A stretch of DNA of 64,000 bases from Pseudomonadota bacterium (lineage in GTDB: Bacteria; Desulfobacterota; Desulfobulbia; Desulfobulbales; SURF-16): assembly GCA_018816555.1 (NCBI GenBank), contig JAHIVT010000032.1, forward strand, positions 18,155 to 82,154. Reading direction: 5' to 3'. Each line of letters starts with the position of its first letter. The stretch's first letter is position 1. The translations under genes and the position numbers were made by a program. This document shows, piece after piece, positions 28,418-37,359 of the stretch. Below the pieces are notes generated by a model that was not told where the DNA came from, did not search any database, and worked only from the letters and a program-made list of their open reading frames with translations.

Positions 28418-29096
28418 CTGCAGTAACCTGCCCGTCTTTCAACAGGATGGAATGTTTCGCCTTGCCGATCACCAGGGGATCGTGGGAGGAGAAGATTATG
28501 GTGATCCTCTCGTCCTGGTTCAAGGACTGCATCATGTCCATCAGCCCTTCCGCGCTTTTTGAATCAAGATTGGCCGTGGGCTCATCGGCTAAAATGAGCT
28601 TGGGGCGGGAGGCCACGGCCCGGGCCACGGCGACCCGTTGCTGCTGTCCGCCGCTCATCTCTCCCGGCAGCTTGTCGAGCAGTTCGGCAATGGCCAGCTT
28701 CTCGGCCACCTCGCGGGTGCGACGATCGCATTCGCTGCGGCTGCGGCCCTGCAGCTGCATGACATACTCGATATTTTCCCTGGCGGTGAGCACCGGGATG
28801 AGGTTATAGGCCTGGAAGACAAAACCGATATGATCGCGCCGCAGCCGGGAAAGAAACTTTTCCTCCACCCCGGTGATCCGTTCACCGTCAAGGAACACAT
28901 CGCCTGCCGTGGGGCTGTCCAGGCCGCCCATAATGTTCAGCAGGGTGGTCTTGCCGCTGCCGGACGGCCCGGAAATAACGACAAATTCTCCCCGGTCAAA
29001 GGTGAGACTGATATCCACCAGGGCCTGCACTTTTACTTCTCGGCCGGGATGAAATATCTTGCTGATCTTTTTCACATCAAGGAAGGGTTGGTTCAT
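28401..29096 (-). CDS. LolD/MacB-like ABC transporter ATP-binding protein
   Basis: Walker A GPSGSGKTTLLN; LPGEMSGGQQQRVAVARA; LILADEPTANLD. Confidence 0.95.
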   Translation of the reverse strand: MNQPFLDVKKISKIFHPGREVKVQALVDISLTFDRGEFVVISGPSGSGKTTLLNIMGGLDSPTAGDVFLDGERITGVEEKFLSRLRRDHIGFVFQAYNLIPVLTARENIEYVMQLQGRSRSECDRRTREVAEKLAIAELLDKLPGEMSGGQQQRVAVARAVASRPKLILADEPTANLDSKSAEGLMDMMQSLNQDERITIIFSSHDPLVIGKAKHSILLKDGQVTADEFPG

Positions 29097-29143
29097 AATC
29101 CTTATCCAATATCGTTAGGCATAAAACACACCATAGACTCCCA

Positions 29144-30367
29144 TCACGCCTTATTAATCGCCTCAATGGGGTTGGCCTTTTTCAACAGGCGCAGGGGAAA
29201 CAGCACGCTGACAAAGGTGGCCAGCATGACCGCGGCAAAGGCGGTGGTAAAATACTGGGCGCGAATGACGGCATAAGTAATCACGTCCATGCCGAACTCC
29301 TCCAGGCCTTCGCCGAAAATGGTCAGATCCAGGCCGTGTCGGTAAAAATAGAGAAGGGTTGCCCCGCCCAGCAGGGACCCGCCCACAAAGCCGCTAAAGC
29401 CCAATATGAAAGATTCAGTGAAGATGATGCCACGCACTTGGTCAAAAGAGGTGCCGATGGCCAGCATGATACCGAATTCCCGCAGGCGCTCCAGCACCGA
29501 CACCAGCATCACTCCGAAGATGCCTAGCCCTGCCACGCCGAAGATCAGCAGGCTCATGACCAGATTAAAACCTTTCATGAGCACCCGGCTCTGCATCAGG
29601 GCCGGATAGAGCTCATCCCAGCTCAGTATCTCCAGGGTGGGAAAATCCCGGCGCAGGGTGTTCTGCACCCCAGGAATGTCCTTTTCGGCCTGGAGAATGA
29701 CGCTGACCTGGGTTACCCCCTCCGGGGTCATGAACAGCTCCCGGGCCTTGCCCATGTCGATAAATACCGCTGATTCGTCCAGGGCCATGTTGTTGGTGCG
29801 CACAATGCCGGTGATGGTCAGGGCAACGGCGGAAACCTCGTGCTCGCTGTTCTGGGCCGAGACGATGAGTTTCCTGCCGATCTTCACCTTGAGTTTTTCC
29901 GCCAGCCTTGCGCCGATGATCGCCCCTCGTTTTTTCGCGCCAAAGCTATACTCACCTTGGGTCAGATAGGTGTCAAGCCTGCCGTGTCTTTGTTCCGTGG
30001 CCAGATCCAGCCCGTAAATCATCACGTTACGCGAATAATGGGCCGTGGCTGCCAGCCCGTCCTGGCGCAGGCGGCGCACAAAGCTCTTCACCCGACGATC
30101 ACCGGCAAGACAATCCGTGATCTGTCCATCCTGCAGAATCAGCCTATTCAGCCCCGGGTCTTCCCGAAAGCCTGCGGCAAAAAGCGACAGCTGCCCGGAA
30201 TCGCTGCGGATGGCGTTGCTGATCATCTGCTCGGTCATGCCGTCATAAATTCCCTCCATGAACAGCAGGCCCCACAGGCTCATGCTGATCATCACCACCA
30301 CCAGCACGGAGCGCGATGATCGGCGGACCAGTGACGCCCAGGCTATGCGGCAAATGGTCCTAAACAT
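29144..30367 (-). CDS. FtsX/LolCE-like ABC transporter permease
   Basis: N-terminal TM, large periplasmic domain, three C-terminal TMs (FGVMLVSVLERLREFGIMLAIG). Confidence 0.88.
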   Translation of the reverse strand: MFRTICRIAWASLVRRSSRSVLVVVMISMSLWGLLFMEGIYDGMTEQMISNAIRSDSGQLSLFAAGFREDPGLNRLILQDGQITDCLAGDRRVKSFVRRLRQDGLAATAHYSRNVMIYGLDLATEQRHGRLDTYLTQGEYSFGAKKRGAIIGARLAEKLKVKIGRKLIVSAQNSEHEVSAVALTITGIVRTNNMALDESAVFIDMGKARELFMTPEGVTQVSVILQAEKDIPGVQNTLRRDFPTLEILSWDELYPALMQSRVLMKGFNLVMSLLIFGVAGLGIFGVMLVSVLERLREFGIMLAIGTSFDQVRGIIFTESFILGFSGFVGGSLLGGATLLYFYRHGLDLTIFGEGLEEFGMDVITYAVIRAQYFTTAFAAVMLATFVSVLFPLRLLKKANPIEAINKA

Positions 30368-31580
30368 GATGGATCGCCTCGATGGGCTTAAAAGCGTTGA
30401 CCTTGAAGATGGGATAGAGGGTTGCGGAGACCGACAGCACAAACATCACCGCCATGTCCCGCAGGATGACCAGTGGGGCAAAATCGGTGGGCATGGCGGT
30501 GAGCGCCAGCCCGTATTGCTTGAACTGCTCATCAAAGCCTGAAAAGACAATGGGATTGATGTGGAAATAATAGGCGAGCGCACCGCCGATCAGCCCTCCC
30601 AGCAATACGCTGACCAGGCCCAAAAGCACGCTTTCCAGCAGCAGCATGGAAAAAATCTGCCCCGGCCCAGTGCCCACCGCCCGCAGGATGCCGATTTCCC
30701 GCACCCGGGCATAGACCACCAGCAGGGTGTAGATCATCACCACAAAAAAGATCACCATGAAAATGATGGCCAGGGTGATGTAGCCGAAGATGGAATCAAC
30801 CCGCATGGCCTGCACCAGACCGGCCATGGTCTGCTGCCAGCTTGCCGACTCGTATTCCGCACCGAGGCGCTGGCCGATGGCAACCTCCAGGGTGGCCGCC
30901 TCAGCGGGCCGGACCGGCTGGACGATGAAATGGGTGGCGTAATTTTCTGCGGCCATCACACGGTCGAAATAGGGTTTTGCCACAAAGGAGGCCCGGGAAT
31001 CAAAATCAAAGAGGCCGGTTTGAAAGATGCCCTTCACCGTCAGGGTATCAGCGGCAAAGGAATAATCAGCGCCGGTGCCGACAAAGGCCAGCTGATCGCC
31101 CACTCCCACCTTGAGACGTTTGGCCAGTTCGCTGCCCATGTACACCAGGGCTTGATCGGTCGAGGTCAGGTAGCTCCCCTGCTTGAGGGAGGCGGCCAGG
31201 CGGGATACCTGCCTCTCCTTTTCCGGGTCAATAGCGGTGAACATGCCCCCCACCGCCTTCTCTGCCGAGGAAAAAAGAACATAGGATTCAAAACGGGGGG
31301 TGAGTACCTCTATGCCGGGGAAATCCTGGAGACTTTCGCTCACCTGGGCGGCGTCAAAGATCAGGTTCTCCAGGCTGGGATTCTCCCGGAAACCCTGGTG
31401 GGTGATCTGCACGTAGCCAGGGTAGATCTCCACGCTGCTCTGGATCAGGCGCCCATGGGAGCCGTCCATGTAGGCCGTGGCAAAGACCAGCAGAGCGGTG
31501 GTGCAGGCCAGCAGTATCACCGTGATGATGCTGCGTTTCCGGTAGGCGAAGATGTTTCTGATTGCGATCTTGAAAAACAT
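30360..31580 (-). CDS. FtsX/LolCE-like ABC transporter permease
   Basis: YTLLVVYARVREIGILRAVGTGPGQIFSMLLLE; overlaps the next permease start. Confidence 0.88.
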   Translation of the reverse strand: MFFKIAIRNIFAYRKRSIITVILLACTTALLVFATAYMDGSHGRLIQSSVEIYPGYVQITHQGFRENPSLENLIFDAAQVSESLQDFPGIEVLTPRFESYVLFSSAEKAVGGMFTAIDPEKERQVSRLAASLKQGSYLTSTDQALVYMGSELAKRLKVGVGDQLAFVGTGADYSFAADTLTVKGIFQTGLFDFDSRASFVAKPYFDRVMAAENYATHFIVQPVRPAEAATLEVAIGQRLGAEYESASWQQTMAGLVQAMRVDSIFGYITLAIIFMVIFFVVMIYTLLVVYARVREIGILRAVGTGPGQIFSMLLLESVLLGLVSVLLGGLIGGALAYYFHINPIVFSGFDEQFKQYGLALTAMPTDFAPLVILRDMAVMFVLSVSATLYPIFKVNAFKPIEAIHHV

Positions 31581-31586
31581 GTTTCA

Positions 31587-31658
31587 GCGTTCCAACGTTT
31601 GAACGTTCCAACGCTTAAACGTTTAAACGTTTAAACGCTTGATCGCTTAAACGTTCCT
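31587..31658. repeat. 8-bp tandem repeat x9 (consensus ACGTTTAA/ACGTTCCA)
   Basis: gcgttcca acgtttga acgttcca acgcttaa acgtttaa acgtttaa acgcttga tcgcttaa acgttcct. Confidence 0.88.
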
Positions 31659-32448
31659 AATCCGAGAAGCGCTTCAGTGCCCGTTTGGTGAAATACTCCT
31701 CATCGATTGGTACGTCAAAGGCTGCCTCGGTTATTTCGATGATGGTCAGGTTGCCGGCCTTTTCTTTATCGTATGGAGTCATCACCCAGCGGGACGGGTA
31801 AAGACGGTCGCCCATCTGCTTCACCTCGGTATACTGCAGGGTTCGCACCAGGGCGCCCTCTTCATCAAAATAGTTGGCCGTGGCCGGCAGCATGTCCTTT
31901 TTGGTCACGGTCATCACCAGCCGGCCCCACACCACGGCCGCATCGGGCCGGGGCAGCAGTTCAATCTCATACTCATCGTTATTTTCCGCAATCAATTTCG
32001 CCTCATAATCCCGGCTGATGGAGCTCTCCCGCACCAGGTCGTCGTTGGTGAAATCCGTGCCCATCCAGCTCTGCAGCATCATGGAGGCGGGGATCTTGAT
32101 AACCTTTTCAATGCGCGGCACATACTGCCACATGGAATCTTTAATCTTGAGAAAGGTGATGCCGTAATCCTTGCCCGGATAGGTGATTTTGATGAAGCTT
32201 TTCTCGTTACCCACGGAATAGCTGTCCATCTTCATGGTGCGGGTGGTACGGCTGGTGGTGATGATCATGGAGAGCGTGAGCACGGCGGTTTTGCCGTTCA
32301 AACGGTCTTCTACTCTTTTGATGATCTCCTGAACGTCATCCGCCGCGTGCAGCGAGGCGGGCATAAAGCAGAGGCAGCACAAAAAAAGGGCACAGGACGC
32401 CATCAAAACTGATGCGCCCTGTGCCCTGTCTGTCGCTGTTTTATTCAT
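31657..32448 (-). CDS. LolA-like outer-membrane lipoprotein-sorting protein
   Basis: Signal peptide; VEDRLNGKTAVLTLSMIITTSRTTRTMKMDSYSVGNEKSFIKITYPGKDYGITFLK. Confidence 0.88.
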   Translation of the reverse strand: MNKTATDRAQGASVLMASCALFLCCLCFMPASLHAADDVQEIIKRVEDRLNGKTAVLTLSMIITTSRTTRTMKMDSYSVGNEKSFIKITYPGKDYGITFLKIKDSMWQYVPRIEKVIKIPASMMLQSWMGTDFTNDDLVRESSISRDYEAKLIAENNDEYEIELLPRPDAAVVWGRLVMTVTKKDMLPATANYFDEEGALVRTLQYTEVKQMGDRLYPSRWVMTPYDKEKAGNLTIIEITEAAFDVPIDEEYFTKRALKRFSD

Positions 32449-32497
32449 AATGAATATGACAACTGAAAACGGTCGGTTTGTCAACCACGTAAAAAAG

Positions 32498-32606
32498 TCT
32501 ATTTTTCACCACAGAAAACACGGAGATCACAGAGACCATCTTTTTATTATTTTCGGTTATCTCTGTGGGCTCCGTGAGCTCCGTGGTGAATTCCCGGTTT
32601 TTGCGG
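32498..32606. repeat. Dispersed CACAGAG-type repeat, copy B (imperfect palindrome)
   Basis: tttttcaccacagaaaacacggagatcacagag ... ctctgtgggctccgtgagctccgtggtgaattcccggtttttgcg. Confidence 0.7.
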
Positions 32607-32611
32607 GATGG

Positions 32612-33907
32612 TTAATGCTTAAATGAGCGCTGGCCGGTGAACTTCATGGCCACCTGGGGATTGGCCTGGTTGCAGGCCTCGATGGTTTCAAAATCCCGCA
32701 TGGAACCACCCGCCTGCAGGATGGCGGTCACCCCCTGGCGGATGCCCACGTCCGCCCCGTCACGGTAGGGGAAGAAGGCATCGGAAATCATGGTGGAACC
32801 CGGCAGGCCGGCCCGGTCTTTTTGGGTCTGAGCGTCAATGGCCTCCTTGTCCGCCTTGTCCCGCTTGCCCTGCTCGATCTCCAGCACCATATCGGCATAG
32901 GGGATGCCCAGTTTATCAAAGCAGAGGATATCGGCATATTTGATATAGGCCTTGTGCACGGCAATCTCAGCCACGCCCACCCGGTCCTGCTCGCCGGTGC
33001 CGATGCCCACGGTGCAGCCGTCTTTGACATAAATCACGGAGTTTGACGTGACGCCATGCTCCACGGCCCAGCCGAAGAGCATATCGTCGACCTCGGCCGC
33101 TGTGGGCTGGCGCTCGCAGCGGTATTCCTTGCCCTTGGAGGTGGTGACCGCATCTTTAAGATGTTCGGGTTTACGGATGGAGTTGACCGCGGACTGCTGG
33201 GCGATGATGCCGCCGTCAATCAGGCTCTTGAAATCAACGTAACGGTAGTTTTCAAAGTCAGCCAGTCGGTCGATGCGGGCCATCTTGATCACCCGAAGAT
33301 TCTTGCGGGCCTTAAGGATGTCCAGGGTGCCCTCTTCAAAATCCGGGGCGCAGACCACCTCCAGATAATTACCGCTGAGCAGCTCCGCGGTTTCCCGATC
33401 AACGGCACGGCTCATGATCACCGCTCCGCCGAAGGCGGCGATGCGGTCGGCCCGGTTGGCCCGGTTATAGGCATCGGCCAGGGTCTTGCCGTAGGCCGCA
33501 CCGCAGGGATTGTTGTGTTTGAGGATGACGGCGGCCGGCCGGTCCATCAGATATTTGAGGATGTTCAGGCCGTTGTCGATGTCGGTGAGGTTGATCTTGC
33601 CCGGATGCTTGCCCACCTGCAGCATGTCTTCCACACTGATGCCGCTGACCAGGGCGTTGCCCGGTTCGATGAATTTGCAGTCACCCAGCATCAGGTTGCC
33701 GTTGACCAGCTCGTAGAGTGCGGCCTCCTGGTCCGGGTTCTCGCCGTAACGCACCCCGCGCTCATCAATGGTGCCGTCCTCCATGGGGATTTTCCAGGTT
33801 CTTTTGCGAAAAACCAGGGTCTGATCGCCAAAGGAAATCTTCATTTCCATGGGGAAATGATCCCCTAAAATCGTGGTGTACATCTTTTTCAAATCTTGTG
33901 CAGCCAT
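32612..33907 (-). CDS. Phosphoribosylaminoimidazolecarboxamide (AICAR) formyltransferase, stand-alone
   Basis: LRYGENPDQ-like RGVRYGENPDQEAALY; LKHNNPCGAAYG; no N-terminal IMP cyclohydrolase domain. Confidence 0.85.
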   Translation of the reverse strand: MAAQDLKKMYTTILGDHFPMEMKISFGDQTLVFRKRTWKIPMEDGTIDERGVRYGENPDQEAALYELVNGNLMLGDCKFIEPGNALVSGISVEDMLQVGKHPGKINLTDIDNGLNILKYLMDRPAAVILKHNNPCGAAYGKTLADAYNRANRADRIAAFGGAVIMSRAVDRETAELLSGNYLEVVCAPDFEEGTLDILKARKNLRVIKMARIDRLADFENYRYVDFKSLIDGGIIAQQSAVNSIRKPEHLKDAVTTSKGKEYRCERQPTAAEVDDMLFGWAVEHGVTSNSVIYVKDGCTVGIGTGEQDRVGVAEIAVHKAYIKYADILCFDKLGIPYADMVLEIEQGKRDKADKEAIDAQTQKDRAGLPGSTMISDAFFPYRDGADVGIRQGVTAILQAGGSMRDFETIEACNQANPQVAMKFTGQRSFKH

Positions 33908-33927
33908 AGATAGCTCTCCTCTCTCGG

Positions 33928-35076
33928 TCACAAGGCAGGGGCAGACATTGCTGCGCCGCTGTCCTTTATCTGGAACGTTGCATCCCAGTCCTTGCGGACC
34001 GGGTCATATCCTTTCTGGCAGATATCGGCGCACACCTCCTGCATGGAACGGTGATCACCGACAGAAAATTGCTCCCCTGTAAGCTCGGGGTGGGCATAGC
34101 CGCCCGGCGCCGTGCAGGAGCCGGCGGAATATCTGGTGGGTCCGAGCCCCACCATACCGTCCCGGAAGCGGGCCTCCTCACGGGTTGACAGCAAGAGCCC
34201 CACATCAGGGTCAAAAATACGCAGGGCGAAAATCATTTGGGTCAGCATGCGCTCGTTTACCTTGACCAGCGGCTGAAATCCTCCTTCCGCCGGCCGCAGC
34301 CGGGGAAAGGAAACGGTCAGCGCCGTGCGCCAGTAATGTTTACGCAGCCAGGCGATATGCATCCCCATGGCCAACCCATCCAGCCGCCAGTCGGCCAGGC
34401 CCAGCAGCGCACCGATCCCCACCTCACGCATGCCGGCGGCGGCGGCCCGGGCCGGGGTGGCCAGCCGGTAGTCAAAATCACATTTTTTGCCGGCATGGTG
34501 CACCTGGGCATAAATCCCGCGGTCATAGGTCTCCTGGTAGACGGCCACACTGGTGATGCCGGCGGCAAAGAGACGGGCGTATTCGTCCTCTTCCAGGGGC
34601 TGCACCTCAATGGAGATGGCGGCAAATCGGTTACACAACCGGGTGGCCAGCTCCGCCAGGTAATCCACACCGAGCCGGGCCGGCGCTTCCCCGGCAACCA
34701 GCAGGATATGCTTGAAGCCCCTGCCGAGCAGAATCATGGCCTCCTGCTCGGCCTCTTCCAAGGTGAGAACGCGACGGTCAATTTTGTTGCCCGCGGAAAA
34801 GCCGCAGTAGGCGCAGCGGTTGATACAGAAATTCGACAGGTAAAGCGGGGCATAGATCTGGATGGTGCGGCCGAAACGTCTGGCCGTTATCCGGGCAGAC
34901 CGAGCCGCCAGCTGGGGCAGCAGGTTCTCCGCCGCAGGGGACAGCAGGGCGGCAAGTCCGCTGATATCTATCCGGTCGCCCTTCAGAGCATGTTGCACAT
35001 CGGCTGTATGGCAATGTCTCTGCATCAGCCGCTGCAGTTCGGCAAAATCAGGTATGGTGAATTCTTCTGGGGTCAT
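33928..35076 (-). CDS. thiH: 2-iminoacetate synthase
   Basis: Radical SAM motif NFCINRCAYCGFSAGNK; adjacent to thiG. Confidence 0.93.
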   Translation of the reverse strand: MTPEEFTIPDFAELQRLMQRHCHTADVQHALKGDRIDISGLAALLSPAAENLLPQLAARSARITARRFGRTIQIYAPLYLSNFCINRCAYCGFSAGNKIDRRVLTLEEAEQEAMILLGRGFKHILLVAGEAPARLGVDYLAELATRLCNRFAAISIEVQPLEEDEYARLFAAGITSVAVYQETYDRGIYAQVHHAGKKCDFDYRLATPARAAAAGMREVGIGALLGLADWRLDGLAMGMHIAWLRKHYWRTALTVSFPRLRPAEGGFQPLVKVNERMLTQMIFALRIFDPDVGLLLSTREEARFRDGMVGLGPTRYSAGSCTAPGGYAHPELTGEQFSVGDHRSMQEVCADICQKGYDPVRKDWDATFQIKDSGAAMSAPAL

Positions 35077-35097
35077 TTATTCCATCGACAAGGGTGT

Positions 35098-35865
35098 TTA
35101 ACGTAGAAAATCAAGGCCTGTTTCCGGCGAGGAAGCAGCGGCATCCTCGCGCCTTTCGCCGAGTCCCGCCTCATAGGCCTCGCGGCCCGCCTCCACCGCC
35201 AAGGCAAAGGCCCGGGCCATGCGCACCGGATCACCGGCCACGGCAATGGCCGTATTGACCAGCACCGCGTCAGCGCCCATCTCCATGGCCTGGGCCGCAT
35301 GGGAAGGGGCGCCGAGACCGGCATCCACCACCACCGGCACCCGGGCCTGCTCAATGATAATGGCAATCTGGAAGGCGGTGAGGATTCCCTGATTGGTGCC
35401 GATGGGGGAGCCCAGCGGCATGACCGCTGCCGCGCCGGCATCCTGCAGACGCAGGGCCAGTACCGGATCGGCGTTCATATAGGGCAGCACGATGAAGCCC
35501 TCCTTGACCAGTATCTCGGTTGCCTTCAGGGTTTCAATCGGATCGGGCAACAGGGTGCGGGGGTCCGGGGTCACCTCAAGCTTGAGCCACTCCCCGCCGC
35601 CGGCCGCCCTGGCCAGCCTGGCCAGACGCACTGCCTCCGCCGCGTCCCGCGCCCCAGAGGTGTTGGGCAGAAAGAGAAATTTCTTCCGGTCCAGGACACT
35701 CATGATGTCATCGGCGGGATTGGCCAGGTCCACCCGGCGCAATGCCACGGTGACCATCTCGCAGCCTGAGGCGTCCAGGGCCTCCTTCATCACCTTGGGT
35801 GATGAAAATTTCCCCGTGCCACCGAAAAGACGGGACCTGAAAGTCCTGCCGGCAATGGTTAACAT
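35098..35865 (-). CDS. thiG: Thiazole synthase
   Basis: [63 protein letters not shown]. Confidence 0.96.
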   Translation of the reverse strand: MLTIAGRTFRSRLFGGTGKFSSPKVMKEALDASGCEMVTVALRRVDLANPADDIMSVLDRKKFLFLPNTSGARDAAEAVRLARLARAAGGGEWLKLEVTPDPRTLLPDPIETLKATEILVKEGFIVLPYMNADPVLALRLQDAGAAAVMPLGSPIGTNQGILTAFQIAIIIEQARVPVVVDAGLGAPSHAAQAMEMGADAVLVNTAIAVAGDPVRMARAFALAVEAGREAYEAGLGERREDAAASSPETGLDFLR

Positions 35866-35866
35866 G

Positions 35867-36070
35867 TCAACCGCCTCCTACAAAACGTATCAATTCCAGC
35901 CTGGCGCCCTCAGGCAGCACCAAGGTCTCGTACTCATCTCTTTTGATGATGACCCCGTTGCATTCCACAAAAACCGTGTCAGGTTTGACGCCCAGTTCAC
36001 TAAGAAAGGCGATAAGGGTGGTTTCCGGCCGGATCTCTTTTTTTTCATCGTTACAGACAATCTGCATCAT
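35867..36070 (-). CDS. thiS: Sulfur carrier protein
   Basis: 67 aa, ends in GG; position next to thiG. Confidence 0.92.
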   Translation of the reverse strand: MMQIVCNDEKKEIRPETTLIAFLSELGVKPDTVFVECNGVIIKRDEYETLVLPEGARLELIRFVGGG

Positions 36071-36079
36071 AAATATAGC

Positions 36080-36150
36080 TCATGGCTGATGGCTCACATG
36101 GCGCAACAGCTTAACAACTTATTAACTTAACAACTCATCAGCTTATCAGC
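36080..36150. repeat. Degenerate ~9-bp tandem array between thiS and thiF
   Basis: atggctgatggctcacatgg / cagcttaacaacttattaacttaacaactcatcagcttatcagctcatt. Confidence 0.6.
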
Positions 36151-36987
36151 TCATTCGCTCTCTTCATCAACACCCAGCAGCAGGCGCAGCACCTGGTTGG
36201 CCTGATGATGGGCGGCAATGCCGACCCTGGGCGCCATGAGTCCCTGGTTGGGGCCAACCTCGGCCTCCCCGTCACCCACCAGGTAGACGCGGGGATGAAT
36301 CCTGCGAGTGACAATGCGGTTATTGTCGCCAAAACCGGCCATGCCCGAGGCCCCCACAAAGCCAACCCCTTTCAGTGCAGTCAGGGCGACCCGCAGAGCG
36401 GCAGGCTTCATCACCGGATCGTCAAAACACTCCACCAGCACGTCCACTCCCTGAAACAGCAGGGGGATGCGTTCTTCGCTCAGGCGTTCGTTAATGGTTT
36501 CCAGGCAGACGTAAGGATTGATCCGGAGGAGAGTGTCCCGCAGAGCCACAGTCTTTGGTAAGCCGATCTGGTCGGCAAAATAATACTGCCGATTGAGATT
36601 GCTCAGTTCCACTACATCATAATCGGCAAGCAGCAACTTGCCAATACCTATTCTTACCAAAGCGACAGCCACCGCGGAACCAAGTCCGCCCAGCCCCATG
36701 ACCCCTGCCACGCCTTTTTTTATGCGGGCCTGGATTTCCTCCCCGTGCCGCTCGGCCAGCACTGCAACAAATTCTTTCCTGTCAGGCACATTCTCCTCCA
36801 GCTTGAAATCAGATACATAATACGCCAAGGCGGTGAAAGCGACCTGTTTATCATACATTTTTGCATTTTTATACCAGGTTTTCGACAAAATGCCATGCAG
36901 GAAAAGAATAAGGCCTGGGCCGCAGGAGACGAAAACCGGCATGCCGGGGCCGCCCTGACCACTGGGAAAGGATTGAAAAGTTTGCAC
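36151..36987 (-). CDS. thiF: ThiS adenylyltransferase-like protein
   Basis: GVMGLGGLGSAVAVALVRIGIGKLLLADYDVVELSNLNRQYY; operon context; start uncertain. Confidence 0.88.
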   Translation of the reverse strand: MQTFQSFPSGQGGPGMPVFVSCGPGLILFLHGILSKTWYKNAKMYDKQVAFTALAYYVSDFKLEENVPDRKEFVAVLAERHGEEIQARIKKGVAGVMGLGGLGSAVAVALVRIGIGKLLLADYDVVELSNLNRQYYFADQIGLPKTVALRDTLLRINPYVCLETINERLSEERIPLLFQGVDVLVECFDDPVMKPAALRVALTALKGVGFVGASGMAGFGDNNRIVTRRIHPRVYLVGDGEAEVGPNQGLMAPRVGIAAHHQANQVLRLLLGVDEESE

Positions 36988-37359
36988 AACAAAACATCAT
37001 GATTTGCGCTCAATATTTTTTTATTATTGATCCCTTTTTAATTGATCCCTTTTTACTGGACAGGCAAGAGTGAATTATCTTCCGCCGCCGGCACAGATAG
37101 CCGCATTTACTTTTATTAACCCCGGCAGTGATGGACAAATCCTGGCAATCCATCCGAAATGTCAGCAGAATTTTCTCCAACCCATGACAAAGAAATAACA
37201 CTGTCTCCAGAAGTATACACTTTTTACCCCTTTCTCCCCTTTCATTTGCTTGAACTTCCTTTATATCCATGATAAGTAGCATGGCAAAGTAACAATAAGA
37301 CTGTGTCTGCGCCCTATCTGGACACTGCTGATTGAAACCGCTGAGGCAAGGAGAACCAC

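Noticed and set aside
37027-37062. Two tandem ttgatcccttttta units
   Set aside because: Only two copies in an AT-rich gap; too short to support a claim.
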